DNA of 64,000 nt from Pseudomonas parafulva NBRC 16636 = DSM 17004 (GCF_000730645.1 NZ_BBIU01000014.1:62001-126000), one strand, 5' to 3'. Counted from the stretch's first letter, positions 8,525-19,396 are shown. Translations and numbers: made by a program. Notes: generated from the letters alone by a model not told the origin.

Positions 8525-9433
8525 TTACACCTTGGAAGCGAACAACGCCTGATGCTGGCGGCACTGTTCGGCGGTGAGCATGAACACCCCATGGCCCCCG
8601 CGCTCGAACTCCAGCCAGGCGAAGTCCACGTCCGGGTACAGGGCTTCGACATGCACCTGGCTGTTGCCCACCTCCACAATCAACAAGCCCTTTTCAGTGA
8701 GGTGGTCAGCCGCCTCGGCCAACATGCGCCGCACCAGGTCCAGGCCGTCTGCACCGCAGGCCAGGCCAAGCTCAGGCTCGTGGTGATATTCGGCAGGCAT
8801 GTCGTCGAAGTCTTCGGCATCGACGTAGGGCGGGTTGGAAAGGATCAGGTCGAAGCGCTGCCCTGGCAACCCGGCAAAGCCGTCGCCCTGCACCGTGTAC
8901 ACTCGCCCGTCCAGGCCGTGACGCTCGATGTTCTGGTTGGCCACTTCAAGGGCCTCGAACGACAAGTCGCCCAGCACCACTTCGGCCTGGGGGAACACAT
9001 CCGCCGCCACGATACCGATGCAACCGGACCCCGTGCACAGGTCCAGAATGCGTGCAGGCTCGCTGGCCAGCCACGGCTCAAGGCGGTTTTCCAGCAGTTC
9101 GCCGATGGGCGAGCGCGGCACCAGCACACGTTCGTCGACGATGAACGCCATGCCGCAGAACCAGGCCTCGCCCAGCAGGTACGCCGTAGGTACGCGCTCT
9201 TCGATGCGGCGCTTGAGCAGGTGCTGCAACTGCACACGCTCGGCGTCTTCGAGCATGCAGTCCAGGTAGCTGTCGGCCACTTCCCACGGCAGGTGCACCG
9301 CCCCCAGCACCAGCAGCCTCGCCTCGTCCCAGGCGTTGTCAGCCCCGTGGCCGAAGAACAGCTCATGTTCGTGGAAGCGGCTGACCGCCCAACGGATGTA
9401 GTCGCGCAGCGTGCGCAGACGGGATGTGATCAC
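8525..9433 (-). CDS. prmB: Ribosomal protein L3 N5-glutamine methyltransferase PrmB
   Basis: A 302-residue SAM-dependent methyltransferase that methylates a glutamine of ribosomal protein L3. It has the PrmB/PrmC layout: a helical N-terminal domain (1-90), SAM motif [11 protein letters not shown] (131-140) and the glutamine-methylating signature NPPY at 200-203. The N-terminal sequence with RWAVSRF and the GEAWFCG segment points to PrmB rather than PrmC. The start is GTG at 9433 with AGGAG 6 nt upstream. Confidence 0.95.
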   Translation of the reverse strand: MITSRLRTLRDYIRWAVSRFHEHELFFGHGADNAWDEARLLVLGAVHLPWEVADSYLDCMLEDAERVQLQHLLKRRIEERVPTAYLLGEAWFCGMAFIVDERVLVPRSPIGELLENRLEPWLASEPARILDLCTGSGCIGIVAADVFPQAEVVLGDLSFEALEVANQNIERHGLDGRVYTVQGDGFAGLPGQRFDLILSNPPYVDAEDFDDMPAEYHHEPELGLACGADGLDLVRRMLAEAADHLTEKGLLIVEVGNSQVHVEALYPDVDFAWLEFERGGHGVFMLTAEQCRQHQALFASKV

Positions 9434-9614
9434 GGGGTACTCCTAATTCAGACCGTACAAAAGTCTAACAGCCCAAGCCGCTGATTTGTTCCCTCGGATC
9501 GCCTGCGAGGTAGCCACAGGCCAGTAACCACGCCACTTGCGATGTCAACCATTCCCATTGGCGCGCAGGCAGGGGAGAATAGGCCCATGAAAGCCCTACA
9601 CCAAGGAGCCCTTG

Positions 9615-10205
9615 ATGTCCGTTCCAACCACGATGTTCCGCCTCACTGGCCGCGATTACCCGCCGGCCAGGCTGAGCCATGCCAGCCTGATCATCATCGA
9701 TGCGCAAAAGGAGTACCTCAGCGGGCCCCTGGCGCTGTCGGGCATGGACGAGGCCGTGGCCAACATCGCCCGGTTGCTCGACGCCGCGCGCAAAAGCGGC
9801 CGGCCAATCATTCATGTTCGCCACCTGGGCACCGTAGGCGGCCGCTTCGACCCGCAGGGCCCGGCCGGCCAGTTCATCCCCGGGCTGGAGCCGCTGGAAG
9901 GCGAAACCATCATTGAAAAGCGCATGCCCAACGCGTTCAAGAACACCAAACTGCATGAAACGCTGCAGGAGCTGGGCCACCTGGACCTGATCGTGTGCGG
10001 TTTCATGAGCCATTCCAGCGTCAGCACCACCGTGCGCCGGGCCAAGGACTATGGTTACCGCTGTACCCTGGTGGAAGATGCCTCGGCCACCCGCGACCTG
10101 GCGTTCAAGGACGGGGTGATCCCGGCTGCACAGATCCACCAGTGTGAAATGGCCGTGATGGCCGACAACTTCGCCTGCGTGGCGCCCACCGCCAGCCTGA
10201 TCTGA
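9615..10205 (+). CDS. Isochorismatase-fold hydrolase with Ser in place of the nucleophilic Cys
   Basis: A 196-residue protein of the isochorismatase/cysteine hydrolase superfamily. Asp29 (IIIDAQKEY) and Lys102 (EKRMPNAF) match two of the catalytic triad. The third position, normally Cys in a THMCVSTT-like motif, is Ser135 (SHSSVSTT). Enzymes of this fold that lack Cys (PhzD, EntB) use the Asp for vinyl-ether hydrolysis, so this protein may not be an amidase. AAGGAG lies 6-7 nt before the ATG. It is divergent from prmB and followed by a small membrane protein gene 61 nt away. Confidence 0.83.
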   Translation: MSVPTTMFRLTGRDYPPARLSHASLIIIDAQKEYLSGPLALSGMDEAVANIARLLDAARKSGRPIIHVRHLGTVGGRFDPQGPAGQFIPGLEPLEGETIIEKRMPNAFKNTKLHETLQELGHLDLIVCGFMSHSSVSTTVRRAKDYGYRCTLVEDASATRDLAFKDGVIPAAQIHQCEMAVMADNFACVAPTASLI

Positions 10206-10266
10206 GGGCGCGGAACCCGCGGGGCCGGTGCAAGTCCAACTGCCCACAGGCACAGAGGAGAGCGGG

Positions 10267-10587
10267 ATGAAGCTCAAAGGCAGTATCGACGCCAAGCGCT
10301 TGCGCCCGCGCCAACCACGTCACTGGGGCGCCCGTCTGGGGGCTGCCCTCTCGGCCCTGCTGGCAACGCTTGGCGTGCTGCTGGCGATGGCCGGCGTGGC
10401 CGGCCTGCTGGGCAATTACCCGGCCCTGGCAGAGCTCAATGCCAACAAACTCCTGGCAGGCGTACTGACCGCCGCGGGGCTGCTGCTGTTATGGCTGGGC
10501 GTGCGGTTCTGGCGGCTCAGCCGTATCCGCCTGCGCCGTTCACGGGAGCTGAACCTGTCGCCACACCTGATGAAAAAGCACGATTGA
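10267..10587 (+). CDS. Small two-helix membrane protein
   Basis: A 106-residue protein with a basic N-terminal tail (RLRPRQPRH), two long hydrophobic helices (about 24-48 and 58-76) and a basic C-terminal tail. GAGGAG precedes the ATG at 10267; the earlier in-frame start has no binding site. The family is not recognised. Its position between the isochorismatase-like and Smr genes on the same strand suggests co-transcription. Confidence 0.65.
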   Translation: MKLKGSIDAKRLRPRQPRHWGARLGAALSALLATLGVLLAMAGVAGLLGNYPALAELNANKLLAGVLTAAGLLLLWLGVRFWRLSRIRLRRSRELNLSPHLMKKHD

Positions 10588-10641
10588 CCTCCGCATTGCA
10601 CTGCGCAGTCGCGTAAACTACGCGGCCCACGTGGAGGCATC

Positions 10642-11202
10642 ATGCAAGACGACGATTTTTCCCTGTTCAAAGCCGAAGTGCGCGGCGTCAAGCCGATCAA
10701 GCACGACAGGGCCGAGGTCGGCAAACCCAAGGCCGATCGCCAGCAACTGGCCGGCCTGCGCCAGTCGGCCACCGTGCGCAGCGACAAAGCCTTGGTCATC
10801 GATGGTATGTCCGACCAGTTCGTCATCGACGTGGGCGCCGAGGACGAGCTGATGTGGCGACGTGACGGTGTGCAGGAAACCCAGCTGCGCAAACTCAAGC
10901 TCGGGCAGATCCCGTTCGAAGGCAGCCTTGACCTGCATGGCATGACCGTGGAAAAGGCCCGGGAAACCCTGTGGGCCTTCATCGCCGAAGCCACACGCCT
11001 CGAGGTACGCTGCGTGCGCGTGACCCACGGCAAAGCGGCGCGGCTGGACGGCAAGCGCCCCATGATCAAGAGCCACGTCAACACCTGGCTGCGCCAGCAC
11101 CCCCAGGTGCTCGGGTTCGCCTCCTGCAATGCCCGCCACGGCGGCACCGGGGCCGTCTACGTGATGCTCAAACGAACCATGCTTGAAGGCCGGGACGAGT
11201 AA
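10642..11202 (+). CDS. Smr domain protein (SmrA-like)
   Basis: A 186-residue cytoplasmic protein with a C-terminal Smr (small MutS-related) domain. Diagnostic motifs are SLDLHGMTVEKA (about 94-105), the VTHGKA strand and the C-terminal HGGTGAVYVML. The basic N-terminal half matches the SmrA/YdaL arrangement; such proteins are nucleic-acid endonucleases in E. coli, with a biological role tied to translation quality control in related Smr proteins. GGAGG lies 4 nt before the ATG. folE follows 69 nt later. Confidence 0.9.
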   Translation: MQDDDFSLFKAEVRGVKPIKHDRAEVGKPKADRQQLAGLRQSATVRSDKALVIDGMSDQFVIDVGAEDELMWRRDGVQETQLRKLKLGQIPFEGSLDLHGMTVEKARETLWAFIAEATRLEVRCVRVTHGKAARLDGKRPMIKSHVNTWLRQHPQVLGFASCNARHGGTGAVYVMLKRTMLEGRDE

Positions 11203-11271
11203 CGCCGCGCTTGCAGCGCCGCCCTCGCCGCCGTAACCTTCGTTTTTGCGATTTTTCCAACAGGTAGATCC

Positions 11272-11817
11272 ATGTCCCTGGAACAGAACTACACCGAGAT
11301 CCTCAGCCAGATTGGCGAGGACGTCTCCCGTGAGGGCCTGCTCGACACGCCCAAGCGGGCTGCAAAGGCGATGAAGTATCTTTGCCGCGGTTATGAACAA
11401 ACACTGGAAGAAGTGACCAACAACGCGTTGTTCAGTTCCGACAACAGCGAAATGGTACTGGTCCGGGATATCGAGCTGTACTCGATGTGCGAACACCACA
11501 TGCTGCCTTTCATTGGCAAGGCCCACGTGGCCTACCTGCCCAAAGGCAAGGTGCTGGGCCTGTCCAAGGTGGCGCGCATTGTCGACATGTACGCCCGCCG
11601 CCTGCAAATCCAGGAAAACCTCAGCCGCCAGATTGCCGAGGCCGTGCAGCAGGTTACTGGGGCAGCAGGCGTTGCCGTGGTTATCGAAGCCAAGCACATG
11701 TGCATGATGATGCGCGGCGTAGAGAAGCAGAACTCCAGCATGATCACTTCGGTGATGCTGGGCGAGTTCCGCGAAAACGCGTCCACCCGCAGCGAGTTCC
11801 TCAGCCTGATCAAGTGA
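11272..11817 (+). CDS. folE: GTP cyclohydrolase I
   Basis: A 181-residue enzyme that opens GTP to dihydroneopterin triphosphate, the first step of folate (and pterin) synthesis. The zinc ligands Cys73 and His76 sit in [10 protein letters not shown], and the third, Cys144, in [10 protein letters not shown]. Length matches the bacterial family. A strong intrinsic terminator follows the stop codon by 18 nt. Confidence 0.97.
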   Translation: MSLEQNYTEILSQIGEDVSREGLLDTPKRAAKAMKYLCRGYEQTLEEVTNNALFSSDNSEMVLVRDIELYSMCEHHMLPFIGKAHVAYLPKGKVLGLSKVARIVDMYARRLQIQENLSRQIAEAVQQVTGAAGVAVVIEAKHMCMMMRGVEKQNSSMITSVMLGEFRENASTRSEFLSLIK

Positions 11818-11834
11818 TTGGCTGCAAGCCCCAG

Positions 11835-11860
11835 GCCGACCCTTGCCAGGTCGGCTTTTT
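11835..11860 (+). terminator. Intrinsic terminator after folE
   Basis: GCCGACC and GGTCGGC form a perfect 7-bp stem with a 7-nt loop, followed directly by TTTTT. Confidence 0.9.
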
Positions 11861-11878
11861 CATTTCAGGAGTTGCCCC

Positions 11879-12250
11879 ATGATCGTCAAAGCCCTGCGGG
11901 TTGGCCTCGGCCAGCTCATCGTCTTCGCAGACTTGATCAGCCGCCCAGCCAAGCTCAAGCGCGAGCCGGCAGCCCAGGCCCGCGTCGCCGAGGCGGCCAA
12001 GGGCCTGGCGCTGTACCAGTTTCATGCCTGCCCGTTCTGCGTTAAAACCCGCCGCACTCTGCACCGCCTGAATGTGCCGGTGGCACTGCTTGACGCCAAG
12101 AACGACCCACAGCACCGCCAGGCGCTGCTGGAAGGCGGTGGCCGGGTGAAGGTACCGTGCCTGCGCATCGAGCAAGATGGCAAGGTGACCTGGATGTATG
12201 AATCCAAGGCCATCATCGCCTACCTGGATGAACGCTTCGCTGCCGGCTAA
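11879..12250 (+). CDS. Glutaredoxin-like protein with N-terminal extension
   Basis: A 123-residue thioredoxin-fold protein. The redox motif CPFC sits in YQFHACPFCVKTRRTL (about residue 51), followed by the VPCLRI cis-Pro region and a GST-N-like end ESKAIIAYLDERF. The N-terminal 40 residues are an extra, partly hydrophobic extension seen in Pseudomonas homologues and may place it at the membrane. AGGAG lies 7 nt before the ATG. It is separated from folE by a terminator, so it may have its own promoter or depend on read-through. Confidence 0.88.
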   Translation: MIVKALRVGLGQLIVFADLISRPAKLKREPAAQARVAEAAKGLALYQFHACPFCVKTRRTLHRLNVPVALLDAKNDPQHRQALLEGGGRVKVPCLRIEQDGKVTWMYESKAIIAYLDERFAAG

Positions 12251-12265
12251 CGCTGGGGCCGCCCC

Positions 12266-12868
12266 TTACCCCACCATCGGCACATGCCGCGGGTGGCTGC
12301 TGACGCGCTCGAGCCAGGCGCGTACCGCCGGGTAATCCGCCAGGTCAAAGCCGCCTTGGTGGGCCACATGGGTGTAGGCGTACAGCGCCACATCGGCAAT
12401 GGAGTACTGCTCGCCCACCAGGTAGGGGGTCATCTGCAGTTGCCGCTCCATCACGCGCAGTGCCTTGTAGCCGCCTTTGTGCAGTTTGCGGTACTCCTCC
12501 AGCCGCGCTTCGGGCAAGCCCAGGTAGAACTGGATGAATCTGGCCACGGCAATGTACGGCTCATGGCTGTACTGCTCGAAAAACTGCCACTGCAACACTT
12601 GGGTGCGCAGGCGTGGCTCGGTGGGCAAGAACTCGCTGCCATCGGCGAGGAAGTTGAGAATGGCGTTGGACTCCCACAGGTAGGTGCCGTCTTCCAGCTC
12701 CAGAACCGGCACCTTGCCGTTGGGGTTCATCGCCAGAAACGCCGGGGTTTCGGTTTCGCCCTTGAGAATGTCCACCGGGTGCCACTCGCAGGGCCGGCCC
12801 AACAGGCTCAACATGAGCTTGACCTTGTAGCAGTTGCCCGACTGGTAGTCGCCATACACCTTGTACAT
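12266..12868 (-). CDS. Glutathione S-transferase
   Basis: A 200-residue cytosolic GST. The N-terminal thioredoxin fold has the active-site region YQSGNCYKVK, the cis-Pro GKVPVLE and the glutathione-binding ESNAIL (about 65-70). The C-terminal all-helical domain shows the usual SIADVALYAYTH N-capping-box region. GGGGGAGG precedes the ATG at 12868; the longer upstream reading lacks a binding site. It is divergent from the BenE-family gene. Confidence 0.92.
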   Translation of the reverse strand: MYKVYGDYQSGNCYKVKLMLSLLGRPCEWHPVDILKGETETPAFLAMNPNGKVPVLELEDGTYLWESNAILNFLADGSEFLPTEPRLRTQVLQWQFFEQYSHEPYIAVARFIQFYLGLPEARLEEYRKLHKGGYKALRVMERQLQMTPYLVGEQYSIADVALYAYTHVAHQGGFDLADYPAVRAWLERVSSHPRHVPMVG

Positions 12869-13014
12869 CACCCCTCCCCCTGCAAAGCAGTTGTGCAATA
12901 GCGCCCAATAGTTGGCGACTGTACGGTTAAAAGCAATCGCCGCTGTATGACAAACCTCGCCGCGGCTGGCGGTAGTCTGAAAAAACTGCCTACACCCTGA
13001 CAAGGATCTTGTTC

Positions 13015-14205
13015 ATGCCCCATGCCACCCCCGCACGCCTGAGGCCCCTGGCCGATACCTCGGCATCGGCCATTGTCGCCGGCTTCATCGCCATGCTGAC
13101 CGGCTATACCAGCTCGTTGGTATTGATGTTCCAGGCCGGCCAGGCAGCCGGGTTGACCACCGCGCAGATCTCGTCGTGGATCTGGGCGCTGTCGATTGGC
13201 ATGGCAGTGTGCAGCATCGGCCTGTCACTGCGCTACCGCACCCCCATCACCGTGGCCTGGTCTACACCTGGCGCAGCGCTGCTGATCACCAGCCTGGGTG
13301 GGGTGAGTTACGGCGAAGCCATCGGTGCCTACATCACCTGTGCCCTGCTGGTGCTGGCCTGCGGGTTGACCGGCAGCTTCGAGCGGCTGGTCAAACGCAT
13401 CCCAGCGTCCCTGGCCTCGGCACTGCTGGCCGGCATCCTGTTCAAGATCGGCAGTGAAATCTTCGTCGCGGCGCAGCACCGCACCTTGCTGGTGCTGGGC
13501 ATGTTCTTCAGCTACCTGCTGGTCAAACGCCTGTCGCCGCGCTACTGCGTACTGGCGGCGCTGGTGGTGGGCACTGCGTTGTCCGGCGCCTTGGGCCTGC
13601 TGGACTTCAGTGGCTTTCACCTGGAGGTCGCGAAGCCGGTGTGGACCACCCCCAGCTTCTCGCTGGCTGCCACCATCAGCATCGGCATCCCCTTGTTCGT
13701 TGTGGCGATGACCTCGCAGAACATGCCGGGTGTGGCCGTGCTGCGTGCAGACGGCTACCAGGTCCCGGCCTCTCCGCTGATTTCCGCCACGGGGTTTGCT
13801 TCGTTGCTGCTGGCGCCGTTCGGGTCCCACGGGGTCAACCTGGCGGCGATCAGTGCGGCCATCTGCACAGGCCCGCACGCCCATGAAGACCCTGGCAAAC
13901 GCTATACCGCTGCGGTGTGGTGCGGGCTGTTCTATGGGATCGCCGGGGTATTCGGCGCAACGCTGGCCGCGCTGTTTGCCGCCTTGCCCAAAGAGCTGGT
14001 GCTGTCGATTGCCGCGCTGGCGCTGTTCGGCTCGATCATGAACGGGCTAACCGTGGCCATGAGCGAAGCGCGCGAACGAGAAGCTGCGGTCATCACCTTC
14101 ATGGTCACGGCGTCGGGGCTGACGCTGTTCTCGATCGGCTCGGCGTTCTGGGGCATCGTGGCCGGGGTCTTGGCGCTGGTGATCCTCAACCCCCGCCGCA
14201 GCTGA
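13015..14205 (+). CDS. BenE-family benzoate/H+ symporter-like transporter
   Basis: A 396-residue inner membrane protein with about eleven to twelve helices and the BenE family pattern (AGFIAMLTGYTSS at the start, VAWSTPGAALL, VAMTSQNMPG, GSHGVNLAAISAAICTG). The family contains the Acinetobacter benzoate/proton symporter. No ben catabolic genes are beside it, so the true substrate may differ. AAGGA lies 8 nt before the ATG at 13015. It ends convergently against the chemoreceptor gene with almost no gap. Confidence 0.88.
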   Translation: MPHATPARLRPLADTSASAIVAGFIAMLTGYTSSLVLMFQAGQAAGLTTAQISSWIWALSIGMAVCSIGLSLRYRTPITVAWSTPGAALLITSLGGVSYGEAIGAYITCALLVLACGLTGSFERLVKRIPASLASALLAGILFKIGSEIFVAAQHRTLLVLGMFFSYLLVKRLSPRYCVLAALVVGTALSGALGLLDFSGFHLEVAKPVWTTPSFSLAATISIGIPLFVVAMTSQNMPGVAVLRADGYQVPASPLISATGFASLLLAPFGSHGVNLAAISAAICTGPHAHEDPGKRYTAAVWCGLFYGIAGVFGATLAALFAALPKELVLSIAALALFGSIMNGLTVAMSEAREREAAVITFMVTASGLTLFSIGSAFWGIVAGVLALVILNPRRS

Positions 14206-14211
14206 CACGGG

Positions 14212-16164
14212 TCACAACCGGAAATGGCCCACCATGCCCTTGAGGTCGGTGCCCAACTGCGCCAGTTCCACACTCGACCTGGCGCTGCCCTGCATGGCCA
14301 GCGCCGCCTGGTCAGCACTGCTGCGAATCTGCGTGACACTGCGGCTGATTTCCTCCGCCACCGAGCTCTGTTCCTCTGCCGCTGCCGCTATTTGCTGGTT
14401 CATCTGTTGGATCAATGACACCGCCGCCGCAATGCTGCCCAGGGCACTTTCAGTGTGCAGCGCATCGGCCACCGCCAGGCGTACCAGCTCGGTACTGCCC
14501 CTGATCTGGGCCACCGACTGCTGGGCGTTGCCACGCAAGCTGGCCACCAGGGTTTCGATCTGCTCGGTGGACTGCCGGGTACGCCGCGCCAGGGCACGCA
14601 CCTCGTCGGCCACCACGGCAAAGCCCCGCCCCTGTTCACCGGCACGGGCTGCCTCGATGGCCGCATTCAGCGCCAGCAGGTTGGTCTGCTCGGCCACGCT
14701 CTTGATCACCTCCAGCACATCGCCGATGGTATGGATTTCGGAGCTGAGGCTGTCGATGCCGGCACTGGCCGTTTCTGCCGCTGCCGCCAACTGCTCGATA
14801 CGCTGCATGCTCTGGCGCACCACCTGCTGCCCGGAATCGACCTTCTCGTCCGCCGCCTGGGCCGCCTGCGCGGCCTCTTCGGCGTTGCGCGCCACATCAT
14901 GCACGGTCGCCGTCATCTGCTGCATGGCGGTGGCCACTTGTTCGGTTTCTTCTTTCTGGCTGCCCACCTCACGGTTGGTCTGCTCGGTCACGGCTGACAG
15001 CGCCTGGGCGTTGCCGGCCAGTTGCTCGATACCTTGCTGCAACCCGCTGACGATGCCCGACAACCCTGCCGCCATCTGCTGCATGGCTTGCATCAGTTGC
15101 CCCACCTCGTCACGGCGCGGGGCCGGTGCCTCGAATGCCAGTTCGCCGTCAGCAATGCGCCGGGCGCGGGCGATCACGTGCTTGAGGGGGCCGACCACGG
15201 CGCGGGTAATCAGCCAGGCGGCCAGAATGCCGACCAGCAGCGCCAGCCCCGTGGCCACGGCAATCGCTACTGCATTGCGTTGCAGGTCACCCTGCAGGGC
15301 CTGCTCCTGCCCCAGGTAGGCCTGGTCCACTCGGCCGGTTACCTGTTCGGCACTGGCCTGCAACTGGCCCTTCAGGCCCTGCTCCAGCGCCAGCTGATCG
15401 GTGTATTCATTGAGCTTTTCAGAGAAGCTGCCGATATGCCCCGCCACTTCGTTAAGCACGCTTTGGTAACCGCTGTCGGTCACCGCAGCCTGCAGCTGGG
15501 TCACGAGGGCTGCTGCTTCGACCGTTTGCGGGATGCGCGCTTGGCTCACGTCATCCTCACCTTTGCGGCTTTTGTCCAGGCGTACCCGGGCTTCATCCAT
15601 GGCCTGCAACATCAGGCGCGACACCTGGGCAACCTGGGCGGCCTGCTCCAGGAACTCGCCACCCTGCTGCCCTTGGGACTGCTTGAGCGTGTACACCCCA
15701 TCGTCGGCCAGGCCTGACTGCAGCACATCGAGGTTGTTGGCCACACTCGATACCGACCAACTGGCGGTATCCAGCGCCAGCTCCTTGGCCTGCACCGCCC
15801 CTACGAACGCTTCGAATGCCTTGCCGTAGGCCGCCAGGTCGGTTTCCGCTGCCGCCAGCGCCGGCTGTTCGCGCGCGCGCTCGGCCAGGCCCTTGAGGCC
15901 ACCGCGCAACGCCTCGGCCTGCTTGATGTCGGAGCTGAGGGCAAAAGACTGCTCATGCTGGCGCAGCCGCAGCAAGTCGGTGTTGAATTGCGCCAACTGC
16001 CTCAGGCTGTCGAAGCGGTGGCCAACGCTGTACAGGGCAGCAATGCCGATAGCGGCCACTGCCAGGGTCAGCAACAGCACCAGGGCAAACCCCAGGGTGA
16101 GTTTGCGGGCCATGCCCAGGTTGGCCAACACACCCTGCTTGCTCGCGCCCATGCCCATGCCCAT
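14212..16164 (-). CDS. Methyl-accepting chemotaxis protein with large periplasmic sensor
   Basis: A 650-residue chemoreceptor. It has a first membrane helix (about 22-46), an all-helical periplasmic domain of some 265 residues, a second helix (about 313-335), a HAMP domain and the conserved signalling hairpin ([18 protein letters not shown]). The sensor length fits the helical bimodular (HBM) class known from McpS of P. putida, which senses TCA-cycle acids, but the ligand cannot be read from sequence. The N-terminus has an odd MGMGMG start. No che genes are adjacent, as is usual for scattered Pseudomonas receptors. Confidence 0.92.
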   Translation of the reverse strand: MGMGMGASKQGVLANLGMARKLTLGFALVLLLTLAVAAIGIAALYSVGHRFDSLRQLAQFNTDLLRLRQHEQSFALSSDIKQAEALRGGLKGLAERAREQPALAAAETDLAAYGKAFEAFVGAVQAKELALDTASWSVSSVANNLDVLQSGLADDGVYTLKQSQGQQGGEFLEQAAQVAQVSRLMLQAMDEARVRLDKSRKGEDDVSQARIPQTVEAAALVTQLQAAVTDSGYQSVLNEVAGHIGSFSEKLNEYTDQLALEQGLKGQLQASAEQVTGRVDQAYLGQEQALQGDLQRNAVAIAVATGLALLVGILAAWLITRAVVGPLKHVIARARRIADGELAFEAPAPRRDEVGQLMQAMQQMAAGLSGIVSGLQQGIEQLAGNAQALSAVTEQTNREVGSQKEETEQVATAMQQMTATVHDVARNAEEAAQAAQAADEKVDSGQQVVRQSMQRIEQLAAAAETASAGIDSLSSEIHTIGDVLEVIKSVAEQTNLLALNAAIEAARAGEQGRGFAVVADEVRALARRTRQSTEQIETLVASLRGNAQQSVAQIRGSTELVRLAVADALHTESALGSIAAAVSLIQQMNQQIAAAAEEQSSVAEEISRSVTQIRSSADQAALAMQGSARSSVELAQLGTDLKGMVGHFRL

Positions 16165-16361
16165 TCCCCTTCTGTGTGTCAGGTTATGCCGAAGGCCAAG
16201 GGTGGCAACGTTGCCAGCGCCGGAACAAGGGCCTGACGTCAGAATAGTGTCAAATAGCTATGAACGTGTCGCTAACAGCTTGCCGGAGGTCGCCTGGCAT
16301 ATTGAATGGAGGTTGGGGCGCGGGAATATTGCCCCTCAGCGACATCGTTACAGCTGCAGGT

Positions 16362-17123
16362 TCAGATCGCCGTGGCTCCACCGTCCACCGTCAGGCAATG
16401 GCCCGTAGTGAATGCCGCCCCGTCGCTGCACAGGTACAACACGGCGCTGGCAATTTCTTCGACTTTGCCAATACGCCCCACCGGGTGCATGGCGGCGGCA
16501 AACTCTGCCTTGCGCGGGTCGGCTTCGTAGGCGCGCCGGAACATGTCAGTGTCGATAACGGCGGGGCATACGGCGTTTACCCGCACGCCTTTTTTGGCGT
16601 ACTCGATGGCTGCCGACTTGGTCAGGCCAATCACCGCATGCTTGGACGCACTGTAGATACTCATTTTGGGCGCCGCCCCCAGCCCCGCCACCGAGGCGGT
16701 ATTCACGATGGCGCCGCCGCCTTGGGCCAGCAGCAGTGGCAGCTGGTACTTCATGCACAGCCATACACCCTTCACATTTACCCCCATGATCGCGTCGAAC
16801 TGCGCTTCGCTGCCCTCGGGCAGGCGGCCCTGCTCGATCTCGATGCCGGCATTGTTGAAGGCATAGTCCAGCCGGCCATAGGCCGCGATCAGGTGTTCGT
16901 GCATCTGGCGCACCTGGCCTTCGCGGGTTACGTCACACTCGATGAACAGGGCCTCGCCGCCTGCGGCGCGGATCTGCGCCACCGTGGCTTCGCCGCCCAC
17001 GGCATCCAGGTCAGCCACCACCACTTTCAAGCCCTCGCAGGCGAATGCCAGGGCCGTCGCCCGGCCAATACCGGCGCCGCCACCGGTGACCAGGGCCACC
17101 TGGCCCGCAAAACTCATGCTCAT
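16362..17123 (-). CDS. SDR family oxidoreductase
   Basis: A 253-residue classical short-chain dehydrogenase. NAD(P) binding TGGGAGIGRA (about 13-22), the NNAG motif, the catalytic YSASK and the C-terminal CLTVDGGATAI are all present, with Asp after beta-2 (VVADLDA) favouring NAD. AGGAG lies 6 nt before the ATG at 17123, which starts MSMSFAG. It is divergent from the zinc-free alcohol dehydrogenase-like gene. Substrate unknown. Confidence 0.92.
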   Translation of the reverse strand: MSMSFAGQVALVTGGGAGIGRATALAFACEGLKVVVADLDAVGGEATVAQIRAAGGEALFIECDVTREGQVRQMHEHLIAAYGRLDYAFNNAGIEIEQGRLPEGSEAQFDAIMGVNVKGVWLCMKYQLPLLLAQGGGAIVNTASVAGLGAAPKMSIYSASKHAVIGLTKSAAIEYAKKGVRVNAVCPAVIDTDMFRRAYEADPRKAEFAAAMHPVGRIGKVEEIASAVLYLCSDGAAFTTGHCLTVDGGATAI

Positions 17124-17298
17124 CGCCTGCTCCTGTGAGGGTGTGAAGGAGTTCAGAGCATAGTCAGCCGCTGACCGGGCGGGCAGCATCATCACATGAG
17201 CATTTGTGACACCATGCTTGTCAGTGATGTTACGCACTGCGTTTCATCAACAAGGTAAATTGGCCGTCTGACCCTTTCATTCTTCTCTAGGAGCCATC

Positions 17299-18300
17299 AT
17301 GACCCAGACCAACCGCCGCTTCCTGCTCGTAAAACGCCCGGTCGGCGCCGTGCGCCGCGATGACTTCGGCTATGAAACGGTGCCCGTCGAACAGCCCGGC
17401 GAAGGCCAGGTACTGGTGCGTAACCTGTACCTGTCACTGGACCCGGCCATGCGCGGCTGGATGAACGAAGGCAAGTCCTACATCCCTCCGGTGGCCCTGG
17501 GGCAGGTGATGCGCGCCCTGGGTGTGGGCGAAGTGGTTGCCTCCAACCACCCGGGCTTCAAGCCCGGCGACCATGTTGGCGGGGCCCTGGGTGTGCAGGA
17601 TTACTTCACCGGGGACGCACAGGGCCTGCACAAGATCGACCCCAACCTGGCACCCCTGCCCCGCTACCTGTCGGCGCTGGGCATGACCGGTATGACGGCC
17701 TACTTCGCCTTGCTGGAAGTGGGCCAGCCGAAGGCCGGTGACACGGTTGTGATTTCTGGCGCTGCCGGTGCGGTGGGTAGCATTGTCGGCCAGATCGCCA
17801 AGATCAAAGGGTGCCACGTGGTAGGCATTGCTGGCGGCAAAGAGAAGTGCCAATACCTGAAAGACGAACTGGGCTTCGACGGGGTAATCGACTACAAGGC
17901 CGAAGACGTACTGGCTGGCCTGAAACGCGAGTGCCCCAAAGGCGTGGACGTTTACTTCGACAACGTGGGCGGCGAGATTCTGGATGCCGTGCTTACCCGC
18001 ATCAACTTCAAGGCGCGTATCGTGATTTGCGGCGCCATCAGCCAGTACAACAACAAGGAAGCCGTGAAGGGCCCGGCCAACTACCTGGCACTGCTGGTGA
18101 ACCGTGCGCGCATGGAGGGCTTCGTGGTGATGGACCATGCCAAGGATTATGGCAAGGCGGCGCAGGAAATGGCCGGCTGGCTGGCCAGCGGGCAGGTCAA
18201 GAGCAAGGAAGATGTGGTGGAGGGGCTAGAAACCTTCCCTGAGACGCTGTTGAAGCTGTTCAACGGTGAAAACTTCGGGAAGCTGGTGCTGAAGGTGTGA
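17299..18300 (+). CDS. NADP-dependent oxidoreductase (CurA / leukotriene B4 dehydrogenase-like MDR)
   Basis: A 333-residue zinc-free medium-chain reductase. The nucleotide-binding motif AAGAVGSIVGQIA (about 155-167), the LYLSLDPAMRGWM N-terminal signature, and the YFDNVGG motif match the family containing E. coli curcumin reductase CurA and mammalian prostaglandin reductases, which reduce alpha,beta-unsaturated carbonyls with NADPH. AGGAG precedes the ATG. An intrinsic terminator follows the stop. Confidence 0.92.
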   Translation: MTQTNRRFLLVKRPVGAVRRDDFGYETVPVEQPGEGQVLVRNLYLSLDPAMRGWMNEGKSYIPPVALGQVMRALGVGEVVASNHPGFKPGDHVGGALGVQDYFTGDAQGLHKIDPNLAPLPRYLSALGMTGMTAYFALLEVGQPKAGDTVVISGAAGAVGSIVGQIAKIKGCHVVGIAGGKEKCQYLKDELGFDGVIDYKAEDVLAGLKRECPKGVDVYFDNVGGEILDAVLTRINFKARIVICGAISQYNNKEAVKGPANYLALLVNRARMEGFVVMDHAKDYGKAAQEMAGWLASGQVKSKEDVVEGLETFPETLLKLFNGENFGKLVLKV

Positions 18301-18307
18301 ATGCGTG

Positions 18308-18332
18308 GGGGCTGCTGTGCAGCCCCGCTTTT
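18308..18332 (+). terminator. Intrinsic terminator between convergent genes
   Basis: GGGGCTGC and GCAGCCCC form a perfect 8-bp stem with a 3-nt loop, followed by GCTTTT. It lies just after the oxidoreductase gene and before the converging end of pyrF. Confidence 0.8.
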
Positions 18333-18343
18333 ATCGCGCCAGC

Positions 18344-19045
<702 letters not shown>

Positions 19046-19228
19046 GGGCACGGTCTCTTGGCAAGTCGAAAACGGCGCGCATTGTAAACGATGTGGTGCA
19101 GGGTTGGGGGCTGCGGTTGATGGAAATGGCCAAGCGGTGAAGCGCGCCACGACTGTACCATTGAACCAACGAACTGCGTTGCCGATCAAAACCGGTAACT
19201 ACGCTGCCATCCCGTAAGGAGAACGACA

Positions 19229-19396
19229 ATGCCCTGGTATGCCTGGCTGATCCTGTTAGTAGCCCTTGGCTCCATCGTCGGCGGGCTGATGATGCTGCGC
19301 GACACGGCCAAGAAATTGCCCCTGACCGATGAGCAACTGCGCAAGGTGCATGAGCGCAATGCCGAGGCGGATGCCAAGGATGCTCAGAACCACTGA
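19229..19396 (+). CDS. DUF2897 small membrane protein
   Basis: A 55-residue protein (from ATG at 19229, below the usual ORF length cut-off) starting MPWYAWLILLVALGSIVGG, a single membrane helix, then a charged helix ending DAKDAQNH. This matches the DUF2897 family of gammaproteobacteria. AAGGAG precedes the ATG by 7 nt. It is divergent from pyrF. Function unknown. Confidence 0.82.
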   Translation: MPWYAWLILLVALGSIVGGLMMLRDTAKKLPLTDEQLRKVHERNAEADAKDAQNH

